Source of the DNA: CAVQCX01 sp963775335
GTDB lineage: Bacteria; Pseudomonadota; Gammaproteobacteria; Chromatiales; Chromatiaceae
Direction: 5' to 3'
Assembly: GCA_963775335.1 (NCBI GenBank)
Contig: CAVZIJ010000003.1
Span: 310,001 to 374,000, forward strand
DNA: 64,000 bases
Numbering within the stretch: the first letter of the stretch is position 1; each line of letters starts with the position of its first letter. Position numbers and translations under genes: made by a program. A model generated the notes under the pieces. That model saw only the letters and a list, made by a program, of their open reading frames with translations. It was not told where the DNA came from and ran no database searches. Positions 54,244-62,935 of the stretch are shown here, piece after piece.

Positions 54244-56379
54244 CGAGGGTGGAAAGCCATCGAGGTGGGTAGTGTGTCGTGGTGTCGTTCGAGCACATGG
54301 ACCACGACTGGCTCCTCAAGATGCTCAGGCTCAGGGTGGATGACCGATCCATGCTCAAGCTGATCCGTAAATGGCTGAAGGCCGGGGTACTGGACACCGA
54401 CGGACAGGTGCTCCACCCCGGCGCAGGGGCCCCGCAAGGCGGGATCATCTCCCCGGTGCTGGCTAACCTCTACCTGCACCATGCCTTGGACCTGTGGTTC
54501 GAGCGTGTGGTGCAACCCCGATGCCGGGGCGAGGCGCTGCTGTGCCGGTATGCCGATGATTTTGTCTGCGCCTTCCGCTATCGCAAAGATGCGATGAGGT
54601 TTTACCGCACGCTACCGAAGCGACTGGCCAAGTTCGGCCTGGAGGTGGCGCCGGAGAAGACGCAGGTTGTGCGTTTCAGCCGATTCCATCCGAGCATGAA
54701 GCGGCGTATCACCTTTCTCGGTTTCGAGCTGTACTGGCTTGAAGACCGTCAGGGGGTACCGCGGGTACAGCGACGCACCGCGCGCAAGAAGCTGCAAGGG
54801 GCGGTGCGGCGCATCAAGGACTGGATCAAAAGCCACCGGCACCTGCCGGGAAGGGACTTCATCAAAGGGCTGAACCGGCGCCTGGTAGGGCACTACAATT
54901 ACTACGGTCTGCGGGGTAACTCGCGCGGCCTGTGGCGCTTCTATCAGGAGGCCATCGCCAGTGCATTCAAGTGGCTGAATCGGCGCGGGGGTAAACGCAG
55001 GAGCTTCACCTGGGCGGACTTCACCCAGGCATTGAAGCGGCTCGGCGTTGCCAGGCCCCGTATCACCGAGCAGCCGCTGCCACGGCGGGTGTTTGCATGA
55101 GCTCAATCGCTCGCGCGAAAGCGAGTACAACCGAGGAACCGGATGCGGGAAAACCGCACGTCCGGGACTGTGCCGGGGGCGCCGGGTAACCGGCGTCCCT
55201 ACGGCTAGATGCGCAGTTAGATCAACACTGCCAGTAATACCAAAATCGGAGAATGCTTACATCCGCCGCAGATAACACTTGGCGAATATAGGCACAAAAG
55301 TGTAAGTGGGGTATAAGTAGAATGGATCAGAAAGTATTAGTGATAATCGCCTTGAAAGAGGAGTTTGATGTCTTCCTTGAAAGGTTTCCCCTTAGTTTTT
55401 CCGCTAGTGAACAATACGAAGGACTTCAAGAAGGAAAATATACGGGTGGTGACAAATATGGTGTACTAACGATATATGTTTTTTGCATTTTCGATATGAC
55501 ATCCATGGAGTCATTCGATGCTACGTCGAAGTGGATGGGCATCTTGGTCCCGGATATCGTCCTTAGTGTGGGCATTGCAGGAGGATTATGGGATAAGAAA
55601 GACATGAGCCTCGGTGATGTTATCGTTGTACAGTCTGCGACTGAGGTAACACACAAAGGCAAAGTAGAAAAAGGAAGGTTAAGTCCTGGTGGAATAACTG
55701 AAAACACTGACAATAGCTTGGAGAATAGCTTTAAGGTATTGGCCAATCAACATTCTTTTGATAACAAATTACAATGTCGAGTACTTTTCGGTCCAATTGC
55801 GACCACTCCGTACGTTGTCGCGGATGATAGGGGGACTTCATCAATCCTCTCAGCAAATAGGAATTTCCATGCAGTCGATATGGAGGCATATGGTGTCGGG
55901 CGCGCTACAAACAAAACACGGGACGTAAAATTCTGGGCAGTTAAAGGCGTTTCCGATTATGCAGACAAGAACAAAAGTGTCCTAGAGGCTACGACGAAAG
56001 GACGCTTCAGAAGGAAGGCCATGGAAAATGCTGTCTCCGTTTCTAGTATGCTCTTACAAAAGGTAACCGGCCTGCATGTAAGTAAGAATAGCGACAGCCA
56101 GATTCCGGGGCTGACAGATCTTGAAAAGCGCTTTAGATCTAGAGGTAACCGCGGGGTTTTTGATGCGCTCAAGCGGGGTGCTGAGGATAGAAGACGCTGC
56201 GTAGAGTATTTAGATAATCTGATTGCCGGCTATTCGCTAGAAGAATTAATACAATACTTAACATCCGATGGTGAAGATAAATCGATGTCCGTCTCAGGTC
56301 AGGCCGGAGGCGGTGTTACCTCTGTCCTCACTGCGCTCGGCGTTGAGTTATTGGAGAAGGGTGTATCTGTCTTCTATAT

Positions 56380-58028
56380 CTGAAGTTTTGTACTTTCTCA
56401 GTGTCGCAATTATCGACCGTCGGGAATGCGCGTGAAATAGTCGCGGTGACGTAGCGCGTCGGGATTTCTTCATCTTCAGAACGTTAGTATATTATTGACT
56501 ACAGAATGGTCGCTATATTAGTGCATACTTATAGATGATCAGCCGCCCGCAGAGCGCGCTGGCAGCCGCATAATTGCGAGAAAAAACAGTCTGTTAAACG
56601 TGAATAGGGGCTCGATTCGAGGTATAATCAAGGTTGCACAAGCCAATGATTTACCAACAAAAAGAGCCCCTACTCGATGCCTATCTTACGCACTCTCGCC
56701 AACGATTTCCAAGCCCTGTTTCCGGCCAACGACAAGGGCCAGGAGCGCTTTCGCTGGCTCATCCTGACATTGCAAGCGATCGTCGTGCCGATCACCGCCT
56801 CGCGCACCTCCAACTTGTTGCGGGCCATCGAGACACTGTTCGGTGTGAGTATCGCCGAGTGGCGCTACTACACCTTCATGGCTTCAGTGAAGCTGCCCTG
56901 GGAGCGGCTGTGGAATCTGCTCTGGCAGCGTATCCCCAGCCCGTTGAGCGATGGGCGTCTGCTGCTGGCGCTTGATGATTCCATCAACCCGAAGACCGGC
57001 AAACACATCTTCGGCTGCCAGCGTACCTTCGATCATGCGGCCAAGACCAACCAGACGCGCTATCCGTGGGCGCAGACCATCCTCACCGTGGGGCTACTCA
57101 AGAAAATCCACGGGCGCTGGGCCTGCTTGCCGCTGGCCTTCGCTTTTTATCTGCGCCGCAAGAGCTTGGAGGGCGCCGATCTGAAACTGCGCCGCCAGGC
57201 GCTGGTCTTTCGCAGCAAGTTCGAGCAGGCCGTGCGGCTGATCGCACAGCTTGGCAGTGTCTTCAAGAACGCGCCGATGCTGATCGCCACTGACAGCTGG
57301 TTCGGCAACAACGGACTGTTCAAGCCGTTGCGAGAGCAGCTCGGTACGCGCGCCCATCTGCTCTCGCGCTTGCGGGTCAACTCCGCTCTCTACGCACTCC
57401 CCGAACCAGCGAAGAAGGGTAGCGGCGGAAGACCCAGGAAATATGGCAATCGTCTCGGTAACGCGACACAGTTGGCCGATGCGATGCGCAAGCATGCCAG
57501 CACCTATACGCTGCATGTGTACGGGGACCTGCGCGAGGTCGTGGCCGCCCAGCGTATCGTGATGCTCAAGACCTTGCGCTGCCGTGTGCGTGTCGTCTGG
57601 GTCTACCGCAAGAGCCAATGGGTTGCGCTGCTGACCACGGACCTTGATCTCAGCGTCGAGCAGATCATCGAATACTACTCGGCGCGGTGGAAAATCGAAG
57701 CGGGGTTCCGCGAGATCAAACAAGAGATCGGCAGCTCCGAGACTCAGACGCGCAAACCCGAGTCGGTGACCAATCATCTGAATTTCTGCATGGCAGCCAC
57801 CACCATCACATGGATCTACGCCGAGCACTTGCCTCAAGCCCCGGCGCGGCGCTACGCTTCGCAAAACACCACCGAGTTTGCCTTCGGGGACGCACGAAGG
57901 TCCCTCGCCAAACACCTGGCCAACGAGGGTTTTGGTATCGATTGCCAGAATTCGCGTAAACCGGATCGAAATCCTTTGATCTCAACTATCATGCGCCTCG
58001 TCGCGTGAGGAAAAACAAGAAACTTCAG
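56380..58028 (+). mobile_element. 1649 bp IS4-superfamily insertion sequence, copy C
   Basis: Same ends as copies A and B; 8 bp duplication TTCTATAT at 56372-56379 and 58029-58036. Confidence 0.95.
56677..58008 (+). CDS. DDE transposase of the 1649 bp IS, copy C
   Basis: 443 aa, with only a few substitutions from copies A and B (for example LLWQRIPS, RRQALVF, EIGSSETQ, NHLNFCM). All catalytic motifs are intact. It lies in the same direction as the immune gene it splits. Confidence 0.93.
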   Translation: MPILRTLANDFQALFPANDKGQERFRWLILTLQAIVVPITASRTSNLLRAIETLFGVSIAEWRYYTFMASVKLPWERLWNLLWQRIPSPLSDGRLLLALDDSINPKTGKHIFGCQRTFDHAAKTNQTRYPWAQTILTVGLLKKIHGRWACLPLAFAFYLRRKSLEGADLKLRRQALVFRSKFEQAVRLIAQLGSVFKNAPMLIATDSWFGNNGLFKPLREQLGTRAHLLSRLRVNSALYALPEPAKKGSGGRPRKYGNRLGNATQLADAMRKHASTYTLHVYGDLREVVAAQRIVMLKTLRCRVRVVWVYRKSQWVALLTTDLDLSVEQIIEYYSARWKIEAGFREIKQEIGSSETQTRKPESVTNHLNFCMAATTITWIYAEHLPQAPARRYASQNTTEFAFGDARRSLAKHLANEGFGIDCQNSRKPDRNPLISTIMRLVA

Positions 58029-60242
58029 TTCTATATTAACTTAAAGGAGTACACGCTACACAGGAAATACGCCTCGGTGGATGCAGACATTATTCGTAAC
58101 ATTCATACCTCTCAACCAGACATCTTAATAATGGACGGATGGGATGGCTCACACGAGAATCGCAAACTGGTTGCTGAAGCCATTCAAGAAAAACTTGGAG
58201 TTATGAGTATAGCCATCGTGTATGGATTTAGAGATGATGGATTTCACGAGTTCTTCCCTCCGGCTATCGATTATGAGGTGCGAATTGCTAAATTGGATCC
58301 CTGCTGGATAAGCGCACATAAAGAATCAATTGAGGTTGTGTGTCGACCGAAAGACCCCGCTGCATTTTGGAAGCAAATTGATTCGCTTAGATATTTGAAT
58401 TTAGACCCACTCATCTTACATGCGCTCGCTTCACGTTCGTTTGAGAATGAATTTGATTTCATTAGGAACTACTGTGGAAGGCGTGTAAATTATGTCTTGA
58501 GGGGTATAAGTGGAAATAGGCTTGAGACAATCATCAACAAAGCTTCTTCGATAGCTTACAGCCATTTTAAGAAAACGACGTTTAATCTTGAGGATGATGA
58601 AGACGATGACGATGATGATGAGAAAGATCATGCAAGACCGTTGGGCAAGAAAGGTGGCTTAGGCGTTAACAACGCGCTCGCTTGTGACTTGGCCTTCAGC
58701 CATGAATCAGTTTCTAACTTCCTTGTTGCTAAGCATGTGATAAATTCGTTTATCGCTTGGGAAAATGAATGGGAAAAGAAAGCATTGCCGGAAGTTCCTG
58801 AAGTTTTTCCGCAAACGATTAATCGATTTTGTAAAGCAATTATTCAGAGCGACAACCATATTCAGCGAAGTATCGTTTCAGCTGTTTCTAGAATTTTGGA
58901 TTCCGACATGCATCCGTACATGAAGGCACATGGCTGCTATCTGTTAGGGCGTGTGACCGAACCGCAACTTAGAGAAGGTGCCGCAACACTGCTTGAAAAA
59001 ACCGCGCGTAATCCTACGTACGTTAATGGCGAAGACAAGCCGATTCTAATGGTAGGAAGGTCGGCATATATCAGCTTGACATATTTAGAAAAAGAATCGA
59101 TGGCGATTGAGTACGTCGATAAGCTTTTCGATAAGGAGTCATGGGATATGCTGAATAGAGGGTTCCACTTAGAGTACTACGGAGATAGAAGCTATGACCC
59201 AAGCCGACCATTAGAAAGTATGGATGACTTGCGGGATTGGGAAAAAACATATAGTCAATTGACGGGTCGGTCAAGAAAACTCAAGGACGGTGTTGCGAAT
59301 ATCGTCGATATTCACACACTTTTTTCCTTGGCATATCACCGACACAAGTCACGCTGTCTTCAGGATTCAAAAAAGGCCGAATTGATTTCGTTGGGTAGAG
59401 AGATAGCTCCAATACTTGGGCGCTATGAGAATCTTAAGCGCTATATAAATCGTTGTGTTGATAGCATGGAAAGTGGGACCGATCCAGATGTTCGTATATT
59501 CACGGAAAGATATTCCCTGCAGTTCAGGAAGCGGACGGGTTACACGAGTCGCGGATTGTTGATGGGGCAGTCGATTGCTGATCACATTCAAGGTGCTGTA
59601 ACTATAGCGGAGCATTATTTGAGAGAAGTGTATGATGGCGTAAATTCATACTCGAGGGAAAGAGTAATTGCTCTAGTTCGGCTTCACGATGATGGAGAGG
59701 GGCGGTCTGGGGACTACGGTCCTGCTGACTTGGAAAGGTACGAAAAGAGGAGACTTGAGAATGAATATTTTCAAGATCTTCGCTTGATGCTTGGCAACTT
59801 TTCAAGTTATAGAGATCACCCCATGCTTTGGGAGGAATTCAAAACTGCCGAGACGATCAATGCGAAAATTGCGCGGAATATCGATAAATTGGAAAACTAT
59901 TTATGTTTGCGGGTTTATCAAGCGTTCGGGTTCGAGCCCGGTGACTTAGAAGAGTGGATTCAGGGGCTAGAATCATCGTTAACAGGAATCGGAGATATCG
60001 TGTACCAGGAGATTAAGCGTGACGAGAACGAAATAATAGCGTATCTTAGCGTGTTGTTTAAACAAAACGATCCGTTATTCCTAGAAGAGTGGAATTCGCA
60101 TGTGCAACGCACGAGAAGTTAACTGAAGTGGCGCGCCAACTAAGATTTGTGTGCAAATAAGATGATTCATCGTAGGTCCGGTTGAAAGTTGGGACAAGGA
60201 AAGATGTTCTATTTACACAGATCGGAACGTTTGACGCATCTC

Positions 60243-60249
60243 GCATAAC
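60243..60249 (+). other. R'' box closing cassette 6
   Basis: GCATAAC, 120 nt after the stop of the PNP-STAND gene. The following GAATAAG begins a fourth IS91-like element, so the rest of this attC lies beyond the window. Confidence 0.7.
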
Positions 60250-60256
60250 GAATAAG

Positions 60257-61905
60257 CCCCAGCGTTGCAAAAAACCGGAGCGCCTGAGGTGCTACTAAGC
60301 AGCGGCACCTAAGGCGTCGAGGAAATGCAACAGATCGTTCTTAACGGCGTCGTTGAGGCTCATGGAGAGGGTCAGCTGCCCCTGGGGCCGGATCAGACGC
60401 CCAGCGCGCTGGATAATGTGATGACGCAGGGTAGCGATGGAAGCGAAAGCCCACAGCGGGGCGCGTTTGGCGGTGGTGTTGCGCGCTGGGGGCTGGGCGC
60501 GCGTCTGCAGCTCGCGGGCCAGGTTGTGGGCCATCAAGGCCGCGAGCAGATAGATCTGGTTGCCAACCCAGGTGCGGGTGGGCACGTAGGCCAAGGCGTT
60601 ATCGGACTTGAGCTCGGCGAAGATCCCCTCCTGGGCTCCGCGCCCGTTGTGGAAGGCGAGCACTTTGGCGGGGGTCAGGCGCTTGTTGGTGAGGATCGCC
60701 CTGAATTCGTAGCCATACTGGTAGGGCACGAACAGATCCAGCTGCACGGGCTCCTTGTGCTGGAGCTTCACGCGCTTTCGGAAGACGAGGAAGCGGTAGC
60801 GCCGCTGCCAAGACTTGGGCTTCCAGGACAGCTCAAAGCTGTGGCAGTCGGCGCTGGCGCGCTGCCAGCGCTGGCGCTGCTCGATCTGCTGCTTGAGCCC
60901 GGGCAGACGCTCAAACGGCACCGAGATGGTGTACTGCACGCCCGCGGTATCGAGCATTTGCACGATGGCATCGCTGAAGAATGCCGCATCCATGCGGATC
61001 TCGATGCGCACCGGCCCAAGTGCGGCACGCACCGCCTCGATGCAGGCACCGATAAACGCCTGAGCCCCGTTGGAATCGTGCACGTTACCGCTGCGGTGCA
61101 ACACATCGAGTACCTGGGCGCTCTGAGCGACGGTGCAGAACAGCGGGTAGTAGCTGCGCTGGCCCTTCTTCTTGCGGTTGAAGCCCACCGCAGTGCCCTC
61201 GGCGGCGCGACCCGTGCCGATCACCGAGCCATCGAAGTCCAGGGTGATGCTCGCCGGCGCGAGCACCACCAGGCGCTGCAGCACCAGCTCGCGCAGCAGC
61301 CGTTGCAGGGCGGCCACGCTCTTGGCATCGCAGCCGGCCAAGGCGCGGCTGACGGTGGCCACATCGGGCAGGCGCTTGAGCCCAACCACGCGCTTGACCA
61401 GAGGGTCGTCGCAATAGTAGCGCAGCTCCCGAAGCTGGCGATAGCCGAGCAGAAAGTGGATGATCAGCACCAGCACGATGCGGGCATGGCCGAAGATGGG
61501 GCTGAGATTGAGGTGGCGGAAGCAGCGGCGCAGTTGCTCGCGAAGATCGAGCAGCGCAAACAGCTGCTGGAAGACGATCAGCCCGGAGAAGGAGGTCAGC
61601 TGCTGCTCCTCGAAACGCAGTGCTGGCAGCCGGTGGGATTTATCAACGGTCTCAGTCCTGCTAAACTTCATGGTCAGCGGTCTCCGTTCTTTGGTGAATT
61701 GTTTTGGTCAGCACCTGCAATTCTACCAAAAAATGGCAGACCGCTTCTGCATTTGAGAGCTTTTCCAAAGAGAAGAAAATTCCAAAAACGCTTGTCGCAG
61801 GACTTCACCGCTGGTGAATTGCGCCAGCAGCCCAGAATACAAACAGAACCTTGGTTTTTACAGCGTGCGAAGCGCTAAACGGCGAAGATTTATGCAACTG
61901 GAGGG
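60257..61905 (-). mobile_element. IS1380-family insertion sequence
   Basis: Ends CCCCAGCGTTGCA and, inverted, CCCTCCAGTTGCA, flanked by TAAG at 60253-60256 and 61906-61909. It is inserted in the attC-like end of the fourth IS91 element. Confidence 0.8.
60295..61671 (-). CDS. IS1380-family DDE transposase
   Basis: 458 aa, intact. Family marks: LRFEEQQLTSFSGLIVFQQLFALLDL at the start, ITLDFDGSVIGT (D1), IRMDAAFFSD (D2) and FHNGRGAQEGIFAELKSDNAL (E). Length and gene-to-end spacing fit IS1380-type elements. ATG at 61671. It probably remains active. Confidence 0.92.
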   Translation of the reverse strand: MKFSRTETVDKSHRLPALRFEEQQLTSFSGLIVFQQLFALLDLREQLRRCFRHLNLSPIFGHARIVLVLIIHFLLGYRQLRELRYYCDDPLVKRVVGLKRLPDVATVSRALAGCDAKSVAALQRLLRELVLQRLVVLAPASITLDFDGSVIGTGRAAEGTAVGFNRKKKGQRSYYPLFCTVAQSAQVLDVLHRSGNVHDSNGAQAFIGACIEAVRAALGPVRIEIRMDAAFFSDAIVQMLDTAGVQYTISVPFERLPGLKQQIEQRQRWQRASADCHSFELSWKPKSWQRRYRFLVFRKRVKLQHKEPVQLDLFVPYQYGYEFRAILTNKRLTPAKVLAFHNGRGAQEGIFAELKSDNALAYVPTRTWVGNQIYLLAALMAHNLARELQTRAQPPARNTTAKRAPLWAFASIATLRHHIIQRAGRLIRPQGQLTLSMSLNDAVKNDLLHFLDALGAAA

Positions 61906-61943
61906 TAAGGTTAGATCGCGCGAAGCCGCGATCTGAACCGTTT

Positions 61944-62695
61944 GTGTACGCCCGGCATGGGCATGAGCTTATGGGGTGAAAGTCCCCTGTAGGAGTACCT
62001 GTGTCCACGAAGTGGACTGTAACTACTAGCCGACGGCAAGGGCAAACCCGCGAGGGGATGTCTGGAGGAAGCCCGAGCGCAAAGGTGCGAGCCGACGGAC
62101 AGAAACCGCATAGAAGGCTTGGCCCCTGGGCGAGTCAGCACAAGATGACGAAGCCCAACAGGTGCGAGGGGTAGGGTAAATGCGGCGGTTGTGCACCGAA
62201 AGTTCATGTCCTTATCCGGGGAGATCTGCCTCACGAGCGGTCTGTGCCCCTACGGGAGCCGAACTGAGGCCCGGTCCGAAAGGGCCGGAATCGCCATCGA
62301 ACCCTAAGGGGGCTGCGGTCGTCATGGGAGCCGGCCTGAGGCCCAGTGCGAAAGCGCTGGAATTGCCACCGGACCCTACAGCGACTCGGGCAGCGCGCCT
62401 GGCGGTAACGTCTGGCGTGATGGGGCAGAAGTCAGCAGACGGCATAGTAGCCAAACGCCCACCGCAATGGGTGGGACACGGTGAAGGCCTGAACCTTCGG
62501 CAACGAGAGAGACGGGCGGGCCTCAATGGGCGTATTGTACCCGACCGGGTGAAACGGTCTTGGCGGTTCGTCACGTAGCCAGCGTTGAAGGTCGCCATTT
62601 ACTGGTGGTCCTTTGAACTCCGGAGGAAACGCCCCGTGCGGACCCGCATGCGGGGTGTTGTGGAGGCCGGGGGGAAAAACCCCCGGCTATCCGAT
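61944..62695 (+). mobile_element. Group II intron remnant without an ORF
   Basis: Starts GTGTACGCCCGGCATGGGC and has GGGGTGAAAGTCCCC near 61975, a GAAACGCCCCGTGCGG...CCGCATGCGGGG domain V-like hairpin (about 62627-62657) and a domain VI-like GGCCGGGGGG/CCCCCGGC stem ending CCGAT. About 750 nt; no reverse transcriptase frame. It sits in the R'-like box of the IS91-like copy d (…CCGTTTG / TTGGAC…). Exact ends are uncertain by 1-3 nt. Confidence 0.75.
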
Positions 62696-62935
62696 TGGAC
62701 GAGCCCGAGTGGCCCGGCACCAGGCGGCCGGTATAGAAAATATCTTTTGCTGAGCCAGGGGAATGCGATGGCCCCAGCCGAGCTGGATGCCATCGCCGCT
62801 GGTGTTTGGGGTCGCCGTTGCGGCGACCGAGCTGCTTAGAGGGCGCTGAGGGGGCGATTTTGGCCAAATTGCGGCCGAACGCCACCTTCAGCTTATGGAC
62901 GCTGAAATTCCCGGGGTCTGGGCTGGAAGCTGGCG

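Larger units (their letters stand above)
51531..54287 (-). mobile_element. Large serine recombinase element integrated in the intron RT gene
   Basis: 2757 bp. The left joint GGGTTT-TT-GGATCC and the right joint GTCG-TT-CGAG share only TT; the empty site GGGTTTTTCGAG restores the reverse transcriptase. A two-base shared core is what serine recombinases leave. Cargo: a small ORF, a possible accessory ORF and the recombinase, all on the minus strand. Confidence 0.85.
50811..55100 (+). pseudogene. Group II intron reverse transcriptase/maturase, split by a serine-recombinase element
   Basis: The 5' part starts at ATG 50811 after GAGGTGA and includes SLRAIANRAKESKHHRFRNLF, AASGVDGLTAEIY, RRVYIPKENGKARPLGIPALEDKLVQLA and YLVEADIRGF. 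The 3' part resumes at 54288 with FEHMDHDWLLKMLRLRV, GAPQGGIISPVLANLYLHHALD, CRYADDFVCAFR (catalytic YADD), and the maturase X domain HYNYYGLRGNSRGLWRFYQEA. It ends ITEQPLPRRVFA with no endonuclease domain, as in class C introns. Deleting 51531-54287 restores one frame of about 510 codons with IRGFFEHMDHDW at the joint. Confidence 0.9.
50447..55210 (+). mobile_element. Group II intron (class C-attC type) carrying an interrupted RT gene
   Basis: A domain I mark GGGGTGAGAGTCCCC lies near 50476, and domain V GAACCGGATGCGGGAAAACCGC... at about 55135-55167, with domain VI after it. Removal of the intron joins GTTAT to GC, giving GTTATGC, which is exactly complementary to the R'' box that closes cassette 6. 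The serine-recombinase element 51531-54287 lies inside. Class C introns with this habit recognise attC hairpins. Confidence 0.85.
55322..60122 (+). pseudogene. Cassette 6: nucleoside phosphorylase-STAND (NLR-like) protein, split by an IS
   Basis: Residues 1-245 are a PNP/MTAN-type domain: VLVIIALKEEFDVFLE, LSVGIAGGL (84-89), AVDMEAYGV (186-191) and VKGVSDYAD (207-215). Near residues 325-334, SGQAGGGVTS sits where a Walker A motif should be, with Val in place of Lys. The IS entered at 56379; joining across it and one 8 bp copy gives ...GVSVFYINLKEYTLHRKY in frame and a total of 1047 aa. Past the joint come DILIMDGWDG (Walker B-like), an Asp-rich loop, ACDLAFSHESVSNFLVAKHVINSF (typical of the STAND winged-helix region) and a long helical sensor part. 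I infer an Avs/NLR-like immune protein with a nucleoside-cleaving effector. Both halves remain open. Confidence 0.85.
34355..60249 (+). mobile_element. Chromosomal integron cassette array, six cassettes, heavily interrupted
   Basis: Each cassette starts with a GTTRRRY-like box and ends with the complementary R'' box: GTTATGC/GCATAAC (34355/35463), GTTAGCG/CGCTAAC (37953/40350), GTTATGT/ACATAAC (42864/43940), GTTAGGC (split by an intron)/GCCTAAC (44006/46934), GTTAGCT/AGCTAAC (49425/50367), GTTATGC (split by an intron)/GCATAAC (50442/60243). Between R'' and the next R' lies an imperfect hairpin with unpaired bases, as in attC sites. The pairing is exact for all six, which is the strongest evidence that this is an integron. 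The array lies 3' of a dead integrase. Confidence 0.88.

Noticed and set aside
59920..59945. tRNA T-arm-like GGGTTCGAGCCC
   Set aside because: It lies inside the frame of the PNP-STAND gene and no acceptor stem or anticodon arm can be folded around it. No tRNA or rRNA gene was found in the window.
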